64,000 nucleotides of DNA from Denitromonas sp. (GCF_034676725.1 NZ_JAUCBR010000004.1:1379501-1443500); one strand, 5' to 3'; positions 37,401 through 46,357 are shown, counted from the first letter of the stretch. The notes: generated by a model from the sequence alone, not told the origin. Translations and numbers: made by a program.

Positions 37401-37625
37401 GATGGTGAGCGCCCCGCCGGCCGCCTCGATGCGGAAACCGTCGGGCGTGATGCGCGGCACCACGTTGCCATTGAAGGTATCCAGCGTGCCGGCCTGCAAG
37501 CGCCGGCCAAGCTGGGCGACCCACTCGTTCCATTCGGCGTCCAACTGCACGCGGCCCTGCTGCACGACAAATCCGAAAAAGTCCTTGCGGGCGTCGAAGC
37601 GGATACGGCTCAGATCGAAACTCAT
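34458..37625 (-). CDS. Large beta-helix protein with DUF6519-like N-terminus, candidate tail fibre
   Basis: 1055 residues. The N-terminal part (DLSRIRFDARKDFFGFVVQQGRV...LDAEWNEWVAQLGRR) has the pattern found at the head of DUF6519 proteins of contractile-system clusters, which suggests a baseplate-attachment module. From about residue 470 to 1000 the sequence is a chain of short Val/Ile/Asn-rich turns (RITDNQI-, AITVN- type) typical of right-handed parallel beta-helix proteins such as phage tailspikes. A cysteine cluster (CDCTVC) sits near residue 450. Likely the target-binding fibre or spike. It is separated from the tail-protein gene by a palindromic repeat. Confidence 0.7.
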   Translation of the reverse strand: MSFDLSRIRFDARKDFFGFVVQQGRVQLDAEWNEWVAQLGRRLQAGTLDTFNGNVVPRITPDGFRIEAAGGALTIGPGRIYVDGLLAENHGGTPDAWDPRLAELTGTTPLAYTAQPYYPNPPALPASGAALVYVDVWQRDISAINDPGLIEPAVGVDTTGRLQTVWQVKVLPNVGNATCATEDEDIAGWQAVIAPSAGRLSTDTGDPAFDPNPCQVPPAAGYRGLENQTYRVEVHTGGPIGTATFKWSRDNATVASRVSHINPARDRITVDSIGRDDVLRFHDGDWVEVTDDHRELHGLPGELRRIRVAGGVDDTARTLSFDIALSAGLFPTDAQQATLPARNTRVRRWDQSGQVRRESGTVATNLDTSTTGEIPIPGGTTRLFLEHGILVDFSLDPAGGEFKTGDYWVFAARTVDASVEILTNAPPLGIHHHYARLAIVNFPDGETDCRTLWPPIAEGEGCDCTVCVSAENHNNGTATIQQAIDSIKDVGGTICLGIGNYSIGAPLNVDGARSLRFRGQGWATLLVGAEPGSVFEIQNSAGVALENLTVIGSAATSGSTAMIAARGVTDLRTEHINVLGLAVGDGTSVGIGLSGNMLGVSITDCAIVAERGVAAVSGGDSNYVLTGELRMARNLCFCSQRAVSFDGTSLHYGNTRIDGNFMLVGTQAAVTATGAVLAGSSFAVTDNVIYTASDGVRGGVDGLAVERNEITGFGERSGHGIVLEEGLDPVAIDRVRIHANRLLGLRGNAILVTQQVDEAIITDNQIDSIGLGALIMGEGAGAGLLRFAGNQCQQLGQVLGNDNAAFVAVQLIRVERGDVLDNVIAQVARSALTSPGIDALRCAAVGQMRIAGNRFFGIGPDRLSAPVAAIRVLPPFDRAAIDDNSVERIGEAGQNPIVIEWRAINIVPESIGAVPGFVAAGYFAVAESAYLLTTRRAFAVALRPAAVSIRGNQLRGQATAVPLNQCGGVDSLLFADNHCEVVGDGGKAPLLGQFGGRTLNASNNRLMAPSEQETLHLHPQQKLAIVMGNISTGSIVVQSGTSVPAPIDQFNIIGM

Positions 37626-37666
37626 GATGTGGACTCCTTCGCATGTTGCTGATTGACGGTGGCCGG

Positions 37667-37727
37667 CGTAGGGCAGGTTTCAACCCGCCTCTCGGTATTG
37701 GCATGGCGGGTTGAAACCCGCCCTACG
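37667..37727. repeat. REP-like inverted repeat (GTAGGGCGGGTTTCAACCCGCC type)
   Basis: Two 23-base arms, 37667-37689 and 37705-37727, inverse complements with one mismatch, separated by 15 bases. It lies between the fibre and tail-protein genes and could fold as a hairpin in the mRNA. Confidence 0.85.
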
Positions 37728-37761
37728 CGGCTTTGCCATCGTTCGGATGTGGGTTGGCGTT

Positions 37762-39831
37762 TCATGATTCGTAGAAGATGCCGGCGCGCAGGCCGACCCG
37801 CAGGTATTCCGCAAGGCGGATCCGCAGGTTGGTTTCGCGCTGGGCACCGTATAGGTGATGGAACACGCCCATTTCGCTCTCGTCGTCCGCGCCGCGCAGC
37901 ACCTCGACCGGCGTGGCGGTGGTGAGCTGGCCGTAGGCCGGCGTGCCGTAGTGCAGGGACGTAAAGCGCGGGGCGATGTGGCGGGCGGACTGCGCCGAAT
38001 CGGGCTGGCAGCGGTGGCGCGCCGGCACGATGGATTCAAACGGCAACCACGAGAAACGCACGCAGCCCACCTGCTTGCGCGCCGCGCGCACCGGCGCGAC
38101 GCCTGCGGCGGCCGTGGCGAGCAGGATGCTGTTGGAGATCAGCCCGACCTCGGCGGTGTGAACGGTGCCGACCACGGTGCAGGCCACCAGCGACAGCGCG
38201 GCGCCGGGGGCGACGCCGTCCATGGCGGCAAAGGCCACGCCCTCGCGCGCGGTGGCGTCGATCAGGCTGTCGGTGGCGCGCACGGTGCTGCGTTCATGGC
38301 TACGGATGCCGCCGACAATGCAGCGGTCGATCTCGACCTCGAGCCCGGCGATGGCCAGTTGCAGGCTGGGCACCGCCGGCTGGGTGGGGCTGCCATCGGC
38401 ATTGAGCGCGATGCCGGGCACCAGCGTGCAGTGGATGAGGTTCAGCCGGGCCAGCGCGTTGCCGCCGGCATCGGGCACCGCCAGCGGCGCGCCGGTGATG
38501 AGCAGGCCGTTGAGCGTGCAGGCGGCATTGGCGGCGCCGGTGACGGTCAGCCCGCCCAGCGCCAGCACCGGGCGGCGGCCGTTGGCGGCGCGGATCTCGA
38601 CCGCGCCATCGGCCACCACGTTGATCGTCAGCGTTTCGCTGTAGCGGCTGGAATCGGTGATTTCGACCACGCCGTCGCCGGCGATCGCGGTGAGCGCCGC
38701 GGCGAGCGTGGGGTGGTCGTCGGGCACCCGCACCTGCGTGACACTGGCCGGCGGCACCGGCAGCGTGGCGCCGCGCTCGTATTCGCCGCCGCCGATATCG
38801 GCCGAGAAGCCTTCGCGCCAGCTGAGGCGCACATCGGCCGGGTCGGGGGCGTCGGCGGGCAGGGCGATGCGGCCGAGCACCGGGTCAATCGCGTAGATGC
38901 CGTTCGGCGGCGGGGTGTGCGCCCAGCTGCCGGCCTCGTCGCCGAGGTGGCAGATGTGGATCTGGTCGCGCTCGATGACGGTGCCGTCCACCGCCAGGAT
39001 CAGCGCCGGGTCGGGGTTGTCCAGCGGCGCGCCTACCGTGGCGTGCTCGCCATAGTGGCGGGCCAGATGGGTGGCGAGGCGGCGGCGCGACAGCGGCCAG
39101 GGCACGTTGTCCGGCTCGGCCAGATGGGTGATGTCGTCTTCGGCCAGCGGGCGGTTGTAGAGCGGCAGGTCGTGGCCCAACGGGCTGGCCCGGTAGCGGC
39201 GCACGCCGGCGCGGGTGGTGGGCGATTCGCGGTGCGGATAGGCCTGAATGCGCCACAGGTGCAGGCCGATGTTGGGGATGTTGTGCCGGCCGCGGCCGGA
39301 CTCGATGCGCCGCACGTCCACCGTGCGGTTCACGGTCTCGAAGGCGGTGCCGATCCATTCCAGCGGCTCGGCGCGGCGCAGGTCGGGCGTGTGCAGATTG
39401 GCCGGACGCAGGTGGTTCATGTACTGCGTGGTGCACAGGCGCTGGAAGTATTCGACCGCGCGGGCGTCCCAGCCGGTCACATCGCGCGCCAGCTGTTCGA
39501 GCACCAGCGCCGTGCCCTTGCGCCGGCGCAGGGCGATGGTGTGCGCCACCTCGGCGCGCGCGCTGGCGGCCTCGGGCGCGGCCTGGTGCAGGGCGCGGTA
39601 GCCGATCAGGTCGCCGATGTAGGGCACGGCCCACTCGGCGCAGGTCTCGATGAACAAGTCGTCGTAGAGCTGTTCCAGGCTCTCGTCGGCCACCGCCAGC
39701 TGCTCGGCCAGCACGCCGATAAGTTCTTCCAGCGGGCCGCGATCCAGCCCCTCGGCTGCGGCCTGCTCGGCGTCGCGGATGCGGTGGATGGCCGGCAGCA
39801 GCTCGAACAGCTTTTGAGTGTCGGTACTCAC
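37762..39831 (-). CDS. eCIS tail protein (gpI-like) with C-terminal beta-helix
   Basis: 689 residues. The N-terminal third contains the phage-tail-protein pattern DDLFIETCAEWAVPYIGDLIGYR and the repeated RRRKGTALVLEQLARDVTGWDARAVEYF, which is the P2 gpI-type block that links baseplate wedges to fibres. The C-terminal third (from about residue 370) is rich in short beta turns (EITDSSRYSETLTINV, LNGLLITGAPL) and looks like a parallel beta-helix. The start is GTG at 39831, overlapping the next gene's stop by 4 bases. Confidence 0.75.
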   Translation of the reverse strand: MSTDTQKLFELLPAIHRIRDAEQAAAEGLDRGPLEELIGVLAEQLAVADESLEQLYDDLFIETCAEWAVPYIGDLIGYRALHQAAPEAASARAEVAHTIALRRRKGTALVLEQLARDVTGWDARAVEYFQRLCTTQYMNHLRPANLHTPDLRRAEPLEWIGTAFETVNRTVDVRRIESGRGRHNIPNIGLHLWRIQAYPHRESPTTRAGVRRYRASPLGHDLPLYNRPLAEDDITHLAEPDNVPWPLSRRRLATHLARHYGEHATVGAPLDNPDPALILAVDGTVIERDQIHICHLGDEAGSWAHTPPPNGIYAIDPVLGRIALPADAPDPADVRLSWREGFSADIGGGEYERGATLPVPPASVTQVRVPDDHPTLAAALTAIAGDGVVEITDSSRYSETLTINVVADGAVEIRAANGRRPVLALGGLTVTGAANAACTLNGLLITGAPLAVPDAGGNALARLNLIHCTLVPGIALNADGSPTQPAVPSLQLAIAGLEVEIDRCIVGGIRSHERSTVRATDSLIDATAREGVAFAAMDGVAPGAALSLVACTVVGTVHTAEVGLISNSILLATAAAGVAPVRAARKQVGCVRFSWLPFESIVPARHRCQPDSAQSARHIAPRFTSLHYGTPAYGQLTTATPVEVLRGADDESEMGVFHHLYGAQRETNLRIRLAEYLRVGLRAGIFYES

Positions 39832-42635
39832 GGCAGCACCTCCAGTTCGATGGGGTCAGCCGCCAGCGTCAGTAGCTCGGCGGCCAACGGCACGCCGGTG
39901 AGCGAGGCCACCGGCAGCGCGGCAAACAAGCGCGGCACCACCACGGTCGGACTCTGGCCGACGCGGTAGAGACGGGTCACATGCACCGCGATCACCCCCG
40001 GCACGCCTTGCGCCACGGCGGCCACTTCGTCGATGGACACGGTCTGGCCGAAGGCGCGGCGGGCAAAGCTGAAGGCCTCGCGCAGCGCGGCCTCGACCGC
40101 CGCCAGCACGGCGTCGAGTTCAAACGCCTTGTCGCGCTTGATCGACAGCCGGCAGCGAAAACGCGCGTCGCGGAAATTGAGCAGGCGCAGCGGCACCAGC
40201 GGATCGCCGTAGGTGACCAGCGCGTCGCGCAGGTTCTTGTAGGTGTCGTCGCTCTCGGGCACCAGCGCGCCGTCGATGCCAGCGATGCTCAGGAACACGC
40301 CGCGCGCCGGGCCGGCCGGAATCCACAGCGCGTGCGCCTTGTCGATGCCGGCAAAGGCGCGGGCGAAGTTGGCATAGTCGTCGATGGACACCGCGCGATC
40401 GAGCGTGAGCACGGTGAGCGGCGCGTTGTCGCGGGCGCGGGCCAGGGTTTCGGCATCTTCGCCGCCGGTGGCCGGCGAGGGGTTGACCGCGCCGGTGACG
40501 CCGAGCGGCCGGCTGAGCAAGGTGGTGAGCTTGCCGGCGGCCAGATTGCCCGCCGCGCCCAGGCCCTTGCGATAGCGCACCCGCAGGTTGGTGCTGCCGC
40601 TGGGCAGGCGCGCGCCTTCGGTGCCGTCGCCAAACAACACGGTGCTGCGGCCCTCGTCGTCTTGCGTGGTCTCGTACACCCGCGCATCGGGCGCGGCGGC
40701 GTGCAGCGTGGGTACCTCGGTCCACAGCACGTCGTTGACCCGCAACTCCAGCGACGAGGCCCGGCCGCTGGTGGTGTTGGCGCTGACAAAAGTGAGCGGC
40801 GCCTGGCCGAGCGCAAAGCGCTGGTTGGCCGCGCTGCCGTCGCCGCTGCCGAGGATGGCCTCGACCGTTTCGCCATGCGTGGCCGGGGCGACGTTGGCGT
40901 TGATGCGCAGCGCGTCGCGCGCATACACCTGTTGCAGCGGCGCTTTGAGTTTGAGGTGGGTGTAATCGCGGTCGAGGATGATCGGGTCGTTGGCGGTGCC
41001 GATGAAGGCGATCTCGCTCACCAGCGCGTCGTCCTTGCGGCTGTCGGCCAGGCGCAGTTCGCTGCCCTTGGCGGTGAGCGTGCCGGTGCGCCCGTCGCGG
41101 TCTTCAAGCGCGAGGCGCAGCACCACGCTGGCCTTGCGCAGTTGCGCGGCAAAGCTCTCGGCGCTCAGCGCCACCGGCGTGCTGCCGAACAGGCGCACTG
41201 CCGGCGCGCGCATGAAGAGCTCATCGCCCTCGGTCAGCGCCACACTGCCGCCGCCGTCCACACTCAGCGACAGCCCCGCCGCGCGCGGCGCGATGGCGAT
41301 GCGCTGGCGCGGGCCGGACAGCGCAATCGGCTGGCCAGGCAGCAAATCGACAATCCGCTGGCCGAGCGTGATCGCCTCGCCATAGACCGGATGAAAGATG
41401 GGCGTGTCGACAGTATCCAGGCGCTCGCTTTGCGCCAGCACCAGCGTGCGGCGCAGCGGAAAGCGGCTGGCGGTGAGGTTTTCGGTGGTGTCCGGCGTCA
41501 CCCGCGTGACCTTGCTGGAGATGGCGAAGGCGTTGCGGCTGCGGTGAATCACCTTGCTGGCACGGTACAGCTCGGTGTAGCCGGGCAAGGCGGCGCTGCC
41601 CAGGCCGGGCTCGTTGGAGACCAGCGCAATCCAGCTGCCGGCGGTGATCTTGGCGTTGTCGGTGTCCAGATCGAGCGCCGAGGTGTCGAGCGCGAAGTTT
41701 TTCCACTGCCAGGTGCTGCCGCTGGTCTCGATCAGGCTGGCCACATTGGAATCGTCATTGCCCATCAGGTTGGGGTCGGGCGCGTTGTGGCCGAACAGCG
41801 CGGTGCGCTGGCGCAGCGCGTGCACCTGTACGCCGAGGCTGCTCGGGCTCATGGCCGGAAAGGCGCTGCCCAGCGGGTGATCCCAGCGGACGCGGGTGCG
41901 GCCACGGGTGTTGTCGAGCGTCACACTGGCGAGCACGCGCACATCCCAGCGCTCGCTGCCGGGGTCGGTCATGCGCTCGCTGCCGACGATGAGGATCGCG
42001 TCACCCGGTTGCAGGCCGGTGGCCAGGCCATCGAGCCACAGCTCGGTATCGCCGGACTTGGGCAGCCAGCGCACGCGGGTCTGCACCGGGATGGCGTTCC
42101 ACTCGGCACGCGCCGGCGTGGGCGCCACGGTCTCGAAGCTCTGCGCCTGTTCGTCCTGCCCCGGCACGCTCTGCACCCGGGTGCCGACCGGTATCACGAT
42201 GGGCTCGGCCGGCGCGCCGGGAATGGTCTGCAGCGTGAAGGCCAGATGCGTGCCGGCGGCCACGCCGGGGGCCAGCTCGTAGCCGATCAGCCGCGCCATC
42301 TCGCGCACCGACAGGCGTTCGGTGGCGGTGCGCAGGTAGTGCTCGTTGGCGAAGCGCTCGGTGTAGAAGCTGAGCACATCGAGCGAGGTGGCCAGCGCGT
42401 CGGTGATGGCGAGGGTGAAGTCTCTGGCCTCGCGGGTGGTCAGCGCGGCCAGCGCGGGGCGGTCGGCGCTGGACAGGCGGGCGCGCATGGATTCGACGAA
42501 GTCGCCATGCCGGCCGATGCGGTAGGCGATCTGCGACAGGCCGGGCGGGTTGCTGATGCGCGCCGGGGTGACGGCGTCGATGCCGGCGCAGCAGTCGCAA
42601 TCGGTTCTGGCGGACGTGCGGGCGGTGCTCATCAT
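39828..42635 (-). CDS. Putative baseplate assembly protein J (gp6/Afp11-12-like), copy 1
   Basis: 935 residues. Starts with a cysteine-rich leader (CDCCAGIDAV), then LSQIAYRIGRHGDFVESMRARL and the baseplate-J signature region ALATSLDVLSFYTERFANEHYLRTATERLSVREMARLIGYE; the C-terminal part LTVLTLDRAVSIDDYANFARAFAGI is the conserved wedge segment. In Afp/PVC-type systems two such proteins build the baseplate wedges. Overlaps the preceding gene (TGATG) and is coupled to it; two ATGs (42635, 42632) open it. Confidence 0.85.
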   Translation of the reverse strand: MMSTARTSARTDCDCCAGIDAVTPARISNPPGLSQIAYRIGRHGDFVESMRARLSSADRPALAALTTREARDFTLAITDALATSLDVLSFYTERFANEHYLRTATERLSVREMARLIGYELAPGVAAGTHLAFTLQTIPGAPAEPIVIPVGTRVQSVPGQDEQAQSFETVAPTPARAEWNAIPVQTRVRWLPKSGDTELWLDGLATGLQPGDAILIVGSERMTDPGSERWDVRVLASVTLDNTRGRTRVRWDHPLGSAFPAMSPSSLGVQVHALRQRTALFGHNAPDPNLMGNDDSNVASLIETSGSTWQWKNFALDTSALDLDTDNAKITAGSWIALVSNEPGLGSAALPGYTELYRASKVIHRSRNAFAISSKVTRVTPDTTENLTASRFPLRRTLVLAQSERLDTVDTPIFHPVYGEAITLGQRIVDLLPGQPIALSGPRQRIAIAPRAAGLSLSVDGGGSVALTEGDELFMRAPAVRLFGSTPVALSAESFAAQLRKASVVLRLALEDRDGRTGTLTAKGSELRLADSRKDDALVSEIAFIGTANDPIILDRDYTHLKLKAPLQQVYARDALRINANVAPATHGETVEAILGSGDGSAANQRFALGQAPLTFVSANTTSGRASSLELRVNDVLWTEVPTLHAAAPDARVYETTQDDEGRSTVLFGDGTEGARLPSGSTNLRVRYRKGLGAAGNLAAGKLTTLLSRPLGVTGAVNPSPATGGEDAETLARARDNAPLTVLTLDRAVSIDDYANFARAFAGIDKAHALWIPAGPARGVFLSIAGIDGALVPESDDTYKNLRDALVTYGDPLVPLRLLNFRDARFRCRLSIKRDKAFELDAVLAAVEAALREAFSFARRAFGQTVSIDEVAAVAQGVPGVIAVHVTRLYRVGQSPTVVVPRLFAALPVASLTGVPLAAELLTLAADPIELEVLP

Positions 42636-45208
42636 TTGCCTCCGTGCAGTTCAAGGCGCAGCACGCCGTGCTCGGGGAAGTTCGGGTCGTTGTCGAGCCG
42701 CGCGATCTCCAGCCGGCCCAGCGGCATGAAGCCGTCGGCCAGCGGCGTGGGGTCGGGCTGGCCCTGACGCTGAAAGCGGGTGACCTGCACCGAGGCGACG
42801 CCGGCCACGGTGCGCGCGGCGGCATACAGCGGGCTGAGGAACACCGTTTGGCCGAAGCTGAAGTTGTCGGGGTGGAACAGCCCGCGCGTGCCGTCGGCGC
42901 GCACCCGGCTGCCGAGCACGTCGAGCAGGGCGCGGCGCACATTGCTGCGGAAGGCGTCGGGCTGCACGCACACCAACAGGTCGATTTCGAGCGAGACATG
43001 GATGGGGTCGGTGATGTGCAGGTCGTGCCCGGCCATGCGGTAGCGGTCGAGGTGCTCGACGGCGGTGGTGGCAAAGGCGGCGTCGACCGGATCGCCGCCC
43101 TCGCGGTCGACGGTGACGAACACGGTGTGCCAGCTGCCGGTCCAGCGCAGGCCGGCGGCGGCGCGCTGCACACCGGCGAGGCGCTCGGTGACCTCGGCGT
43201 AGTCGGCCGGGGTGACGGCGCGCTCCAGCGTGCGGAAGGCTTGCGGCGCGTGGCGGCGCACTTCGGCGCCGGTTTCGGGGGCGACGCCACCGCTGGCCGC
43301 CAGCGGGTTGGTGACCGCCACGATGCGCCCTTCGGTCGTCACCACATGGGCGATGGCATCGGCGCCGACATTGCCCTCCGGCCCGTTGCCGATGCGGTAG
43401 CTGGCGCTGAAGGCGGTGCCGGTGTCGGGCCGGCGGCCGTGGCGGTCGTCGCCAAAGCGCGGGTGGGCGCTGCCGTCGTCCTCGGTTTCGAGCACGAAAT
43501 GGGTGTCGGTAGCGCGGCTGACCAACAGGTCGCGCCGGGCGGTCCAGGTTTCGACGCTGCTGCCGAAGGTGCTCTCCAGCGTGATGGCCGGAATCGCATC
43601 GGCGGTGCGCCAGGCGAGCGCGGCGCTGGCTGAGGCCTCGGGGTCGAAGCGCAGGCGTTCGCTGCGGCGCAGGCCGTGTTCGACGGTGGTCTTGATCACC
43701 GTGCCCTGGCGGGTGACCGGCGCCTCGGCCAGCGTGGGCGCAAAGCGCGGTGGCAGCGGCTCGGGGGCGGCGCGGTCGCAGGCATTGCCGGCGGCGGGCG
43801 GGAACTGCAGGCGCGGCGCGGGCACGCTGCCGAGGGCTTCATCGGCAATACTGCGGCCGTGGTCGACCAGGATGTTGTTGCCCAGCGCGATACTCACATC
43901 CTCGATCAGCACGCTGCCATGGGCTTCGTCGGTTTCGGCCGACAGGCACAGCGGGAAGGGCAGCGCGTCGTCGGCGTGCCAGCGGATCTCGGTGATCTGC
44001 GTCCCGTCGAGCGGGTCGGCCAGCGGGCTGGGGCCATCGAGCGCACGCACGGCAACGAGGCGCACGGCGTGGCGACGCGCGGGGTCGGCGTCTTCGGCCA
44101 CACCACTGAGCGGGCCGAGCACTTCCTGAAAAATCAGCACGTCGCCGACCGCCAGATCGGGCCAGTGGCCGCGCAGCGTGGCGGCGGTGGTGCCCGCGGC
44201 CAGGCAGCAGCGCGCATCGCCCCAGGTGTAGAAGGCAAAGTCGTTGTGCTCGATGCGCAGCGTGGCGGTGTGCATGGGCTCGAACACCAGCGGGGCGGCG
44301 CGCAGCGCGGCGCGCTCGTCGGGCGAGTCGGGCGTGATGCGGGCCGGCACGCCGGGCACGCGGGTGTAAAACCGCTGGCCAGCGGGCAGCGCGAAGGGCG
44401 CGCCGCTGACCTCGACATGCAGCCAGGCGCGGGCGTTGCAGCCCTCGTGCATGGCGTAGTCCACCAGCAGCGCATGGCGGCGCAGGCTGCTGCGTTTGCG
44501 CGCGGTGTGCAGATAGGCCTCGGTGGCGATGGCGTCGAGCTGGTAGTGCTGCAGGTCGCCCACATAGGCGATCAGCTCGGCCAGCGTGGTGGCCATGTCG
44601 GCCGGGCTGCGGTCGCGCCAGCCGGGCATCTGGCGGGTGAGGCGGTCGATCACCAGCCGGCGCAGGCTGGCGTAGTCGCGGGCGAGGTAGTTGATGTCGG
44701 GCGCGGGCGGCGGGTCTTGCGGGCAGTCGTGAGTCGGCGCGCAGTCGAAGTCGCTCGGGCATTCGACCTTGAAGGCAAAGTCGATGGCCGACAGGCGCGG
44801 GTCGAAGCCCGGCAGCGGCGCGTCATTGCCCAGGCCTTGCACCAGTTCCAGGCGGTAGGTGGAGAAGTCGCCGGCGGTGTCGGTACGCACCAGCAGCACA
44901 TGGTCGGCCTCGGGCAGCGCGGTGAACAGCGCCTGCTCGGCGGCATTGGCCTCGGCCGGCGGCGCGCTGGCGATACCGATCCACTCGATGCCGACCCGGC
45001 GGATGCGCTCGCCGCCGGTGATGCGCACGTTCTCGACGGTGAGCCCGGCGGGCACCGGCTTGAGCAGACGCAGCATCAGCGTGCGCTGGCGCGGGCTGCC
45101 GGCGGGGGCGTCGAGGTCGAGCACCTCGAGGTAGTCGATGCCGTTGAGCGTGGGATGCGCGTCCACCGCCGCGCGGCGGTTTTCTTCGCAGCAGGTATAG
45201 GTGCTCAT
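42632..45208 (-). CDS. Putative baseplate assembly protein J (gp6/Afp11-12-like), copy 2
   Basis: 858 residues. Contains the family pattern NYLARDYASLRRLVIDRL...DMATTLAELIAYVGDLQHYQLDAIATEAYLHTARKRSSLRRHALLVDY and a C-terminal LERAVTPADYAEVTERLAGVQRAAAG. Homologous to copy 1 in order of blocks but different in sequence, as in eCIS where two J-like proteins differ in size. The start is ATG 45208 with GGGGGG upstream (the open frame runs on for 144 codons without support). Overlaps gp25 by 4 bases. Confidence 0.85.
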   Translation of the reverse strand: MSTYTCCEENRRAAVDAHPTLNGIDYLEVLDLDAPAGSPRQRTLMLRLLKPVPAGLTVENVRITGGERIRRVGIEWIGIASAPPAEANAAEQALFTALPEADHVLLVRTDTAGDFSTYRLELVQGLGNDAPLPGFDPRLSAIDFAFKVECPSDFDCAPTHDCPQDPPPAPDINYLARDYASLRRLVIDRLTRQMPGWRDRSPADMATTLAELIAYVGDLQHYQLDAIATEAYLHTARKRSSLRRHALLVDYAMHEGCNARAWLHVEVSGAPFALPAGQRFYTRVPGVPARITPDSPDERAALRAAPLVFEPMHTATLRIEHNDFAFYTWGDARCCLAAGTTAATLRGHWPDLAVGDVLIFQEVLGPLSGVAEDADPARRHAVRLVAVRALDGPSPLADPLDGTQITEIRWHADDALPFPLCLSAETDEAHGSVLIEDVSIALGNNILVDHGRSIADEALGSVPAPRLQFPPAAGNACDRAAPEPLPPRFAPTLAEAPVTRQGTVIKTTVEHGLRRSERLRFDPEASASAALAWRTADAIPAITLESTFGSSVETWTARRDLLVSRATDTHFVLETEDDGSAHPRFGDDRHGRRPDTGTAFSASYRIGNGPEGNVGADAIAHVVTTEGRIVAVTNPLAASGGVAPETGAEVRRHAPQAFRTLERAVTPADYAEVTERLAGVQRAAAGLRWTGSWHTVFVTVDREGGDPVDAAFATTAVEHLDRYRMAGHDLHITDPIHVSLEIDLLVCVQPDAFRSNVRRALLDVLGSRVRADGTRGLFHPDNFSFGQTVFLSPLYAAARTVAGVASVQVTRFQRQGQPDPTPLADGFMPLGRLEIARLDNDPNFPEHGVLRLELHGGK

Positions 45209-45573
45209 ATCGCCCCCCCTTGCACAAAGCTGTCGCGCTGGCGGCTTTCGGTGCGGCGGATGAGGTATTGCACCGTCACCGACAGGCGCGCATCGACGGC
45301 CTCGACCTCGACCGCCTCGACGGTGATCAGATCGGCCAACCACTGCTGCAAGGCGCCCTGCACCAGAAATTGCGTGGTCGACGCCAGCTCGGGGCTGTTG
45401 GGCGCAAACACCAGCTCGCGCAGGCCGGAACCGAAATCGGGCCGCATCACGCGCTCGCCCGGCGCGGTGAACACCACCTGCTCGATCAGGCCGCGAATCC
45501 AGGCCGCTTCGTCGTCGTCGCGCGTTCGGCCACGGCCGTCGAACTGGTAGGGGAAGTGGAGTCGGGTGGTCAT
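45205..45573 (-). CDS. GPW/gp25-family baseplate protein
   Basis: 122 residues with the family pattern: HFPYQFDGRGRTRDDDEAAWIRGLIEQVVFTAPGERVMRPDFGSGLRELVFAPNS. gp25 is a central wedge protein that links sheath and baseplate and resembles T6SS TssE. GAGGAG stands eight bases before the ATG. It overlaps the J-like protein by 4 bases, while 127 bases with an inverted repeat separate it from the PAAR-like gene. Confidence 0.9.
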   Translation of the reverse strand: MTTRLHFPYQFDGRGRTRDDDEAAWIRGLIEQVVFTAPGERVMRPDFGSGLRELVFAPNSPELASTTQFLVQGALQQWLADLITVEAVEVEAVDARLSVTVQYLIRRTESRQRDSFVQGGAI

Positions 45574-45591
45574 GACGCGCGCTCCTCAATT

Positions 45592-45677
45592 CGTAGGGCG
45601 GATAAGCCACAGGCACACCCGCCGACGGTGCCCCGGCCAAGGATGGCGGCGGATGCGCTGCGCTTATCCGCCCTACG
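45592..45677. repeat. REP-like inverted repeat (GTAGGGCGGATAAGC type)
   Basis: Two perfect 16-base arms, 45592-45607 and 45662-45677, facing each other across 54 bases, in the gap between gp25 and the PAAR-like gene. Confidence 0.85.
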
Positions 45678-45700
45678 GGGTGTGGTCATTGCAGTCATCA

Positions 45701-46021
45701 TCAACTCCCGATCACCCGCGTCTGCGCCGCCACCGGCAGCAGCGGCGTACCGTTGGGCGCACACACCGCCTGGCTGTCCATCAGCACCAGCGGTTGGCCG
45801 TTGGACAGCACGCGCGTGGCAGCGACCACCCACTGCCCGGTCACGCAGGGCACCGGCGAGCCGGAGACATTGAACGGGCAGCCGGCAACGACATAGGGCG
45901 CGGTCATCAGCACCGTCGGCTGGCCGCCGACCAGCACCCGCGGATTGGGCGCCGTCGGCGTGGCGCTGCCGCCGTGGGCACACAGCACCGTGGCACCGAG
46001 ATGGAGGAGGGGGCCGGGCAT
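45701..46021 (-). CDS. PAAR-like spike-tip protein
   Basis: 106 residues. Repeating glycine/proline blocks GATVLCAHGGSA, RVLVGGQPTVLMTAP, CPFNVSGSPVPC and GQPLVLMDSQAVCAPNG with five cysteines fit PAAR-like/DUF4280-type tips that cap the central spike. Position beside the gpV-like spike and hub supports this. The start ATG at 46021 (MPGPLLHLGATV) is chosen over longer frames that run into the repeats; its ribosome-binding site is poor. Confidence 0.75.
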   Translation of the reverse strand: MPGPLLHLGATVLCAHGGSATPTAPNPRVLVGGQPTVLMTAPYVVAGCPFNVSGSPVPCVTGQWVVAATRVLSNGQPLVLMDSQAVCAPNGTPLLPVAAQTRVIGS

Positions 46022-46028
46022 CTTAAGG

Positions 46029-46170
46029 GCCCCCACGCTCACTTCGTTCGCTGCCCCCCGAGGGGGCCGCGCCCGCCCTTGGGGCGGCTCGGCGGAGAGG
46101 GGAAGGCCCCCACGCTCGCTTCGCTCGCTGCCCCCCGAGGGGGCTGCCCGCCCTTGGGGCGGCCCGGCGG
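46029..46170. repeat. Tandem REP-like units (GCCCCCACGCTC type)
   Basis: Two direct copies of about 66 bases, 46029-46095 and 46106-46170, each containing GCCCCCACGCTC, CTTCG.TCGCTGCC, CCCCGAGGGGGC and CCCGCCCTTGGGGCGG. A third copy, inverted, lies at 59686-59753 between the tube and sheath genes. Confidence 0.85.
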
Positions 46171-46193
46171 GCGGGCGGAATGCCCCTGTGAAG

Positions 46194-46284
46194 CGTAGGT
46201 TGGGCTGACGAAGGAAGCCCAACATCCGGCGTATCGGACTGGCACATTGCTTGTTGGGCTTCGCTGCGCTCAACCCAACCTACG
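46194..46284. repeat. REP-like inverted repeat (same family as 33771-33861)
   Basis: Arms CGTAGGTTGGGCTGACGAAG and its counterpart ending AACCCAACCTACG enclose a short centre. Together with the tandem units it fills most of the 336-base gap between the spike and tip genes; no gene is in that gap. Confidence 0.85.
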
Positions 46285-46357
46285 TGATCCGCGCCAAGAA
46301 AGGATTCGCCTCCTCTGGGGACTACGAGCCAAACGGGTATGGGGGCCAGAATATTCA

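Noticed and set aside
34206..37652. A 1148-codon open frame on the plus strand opposite the beta-helix fibre gene
   Set aside because: Antisense shadow; the minus-strand protein has the structured repeats and the operon context.
46029..46170. Possible CRISPR array in the spike-tip gap
   Set aside because: Only two direct copies, themselves palindromic, with no spacers of regular length and an inverted copy elsewhere; it is REP-like DNA.
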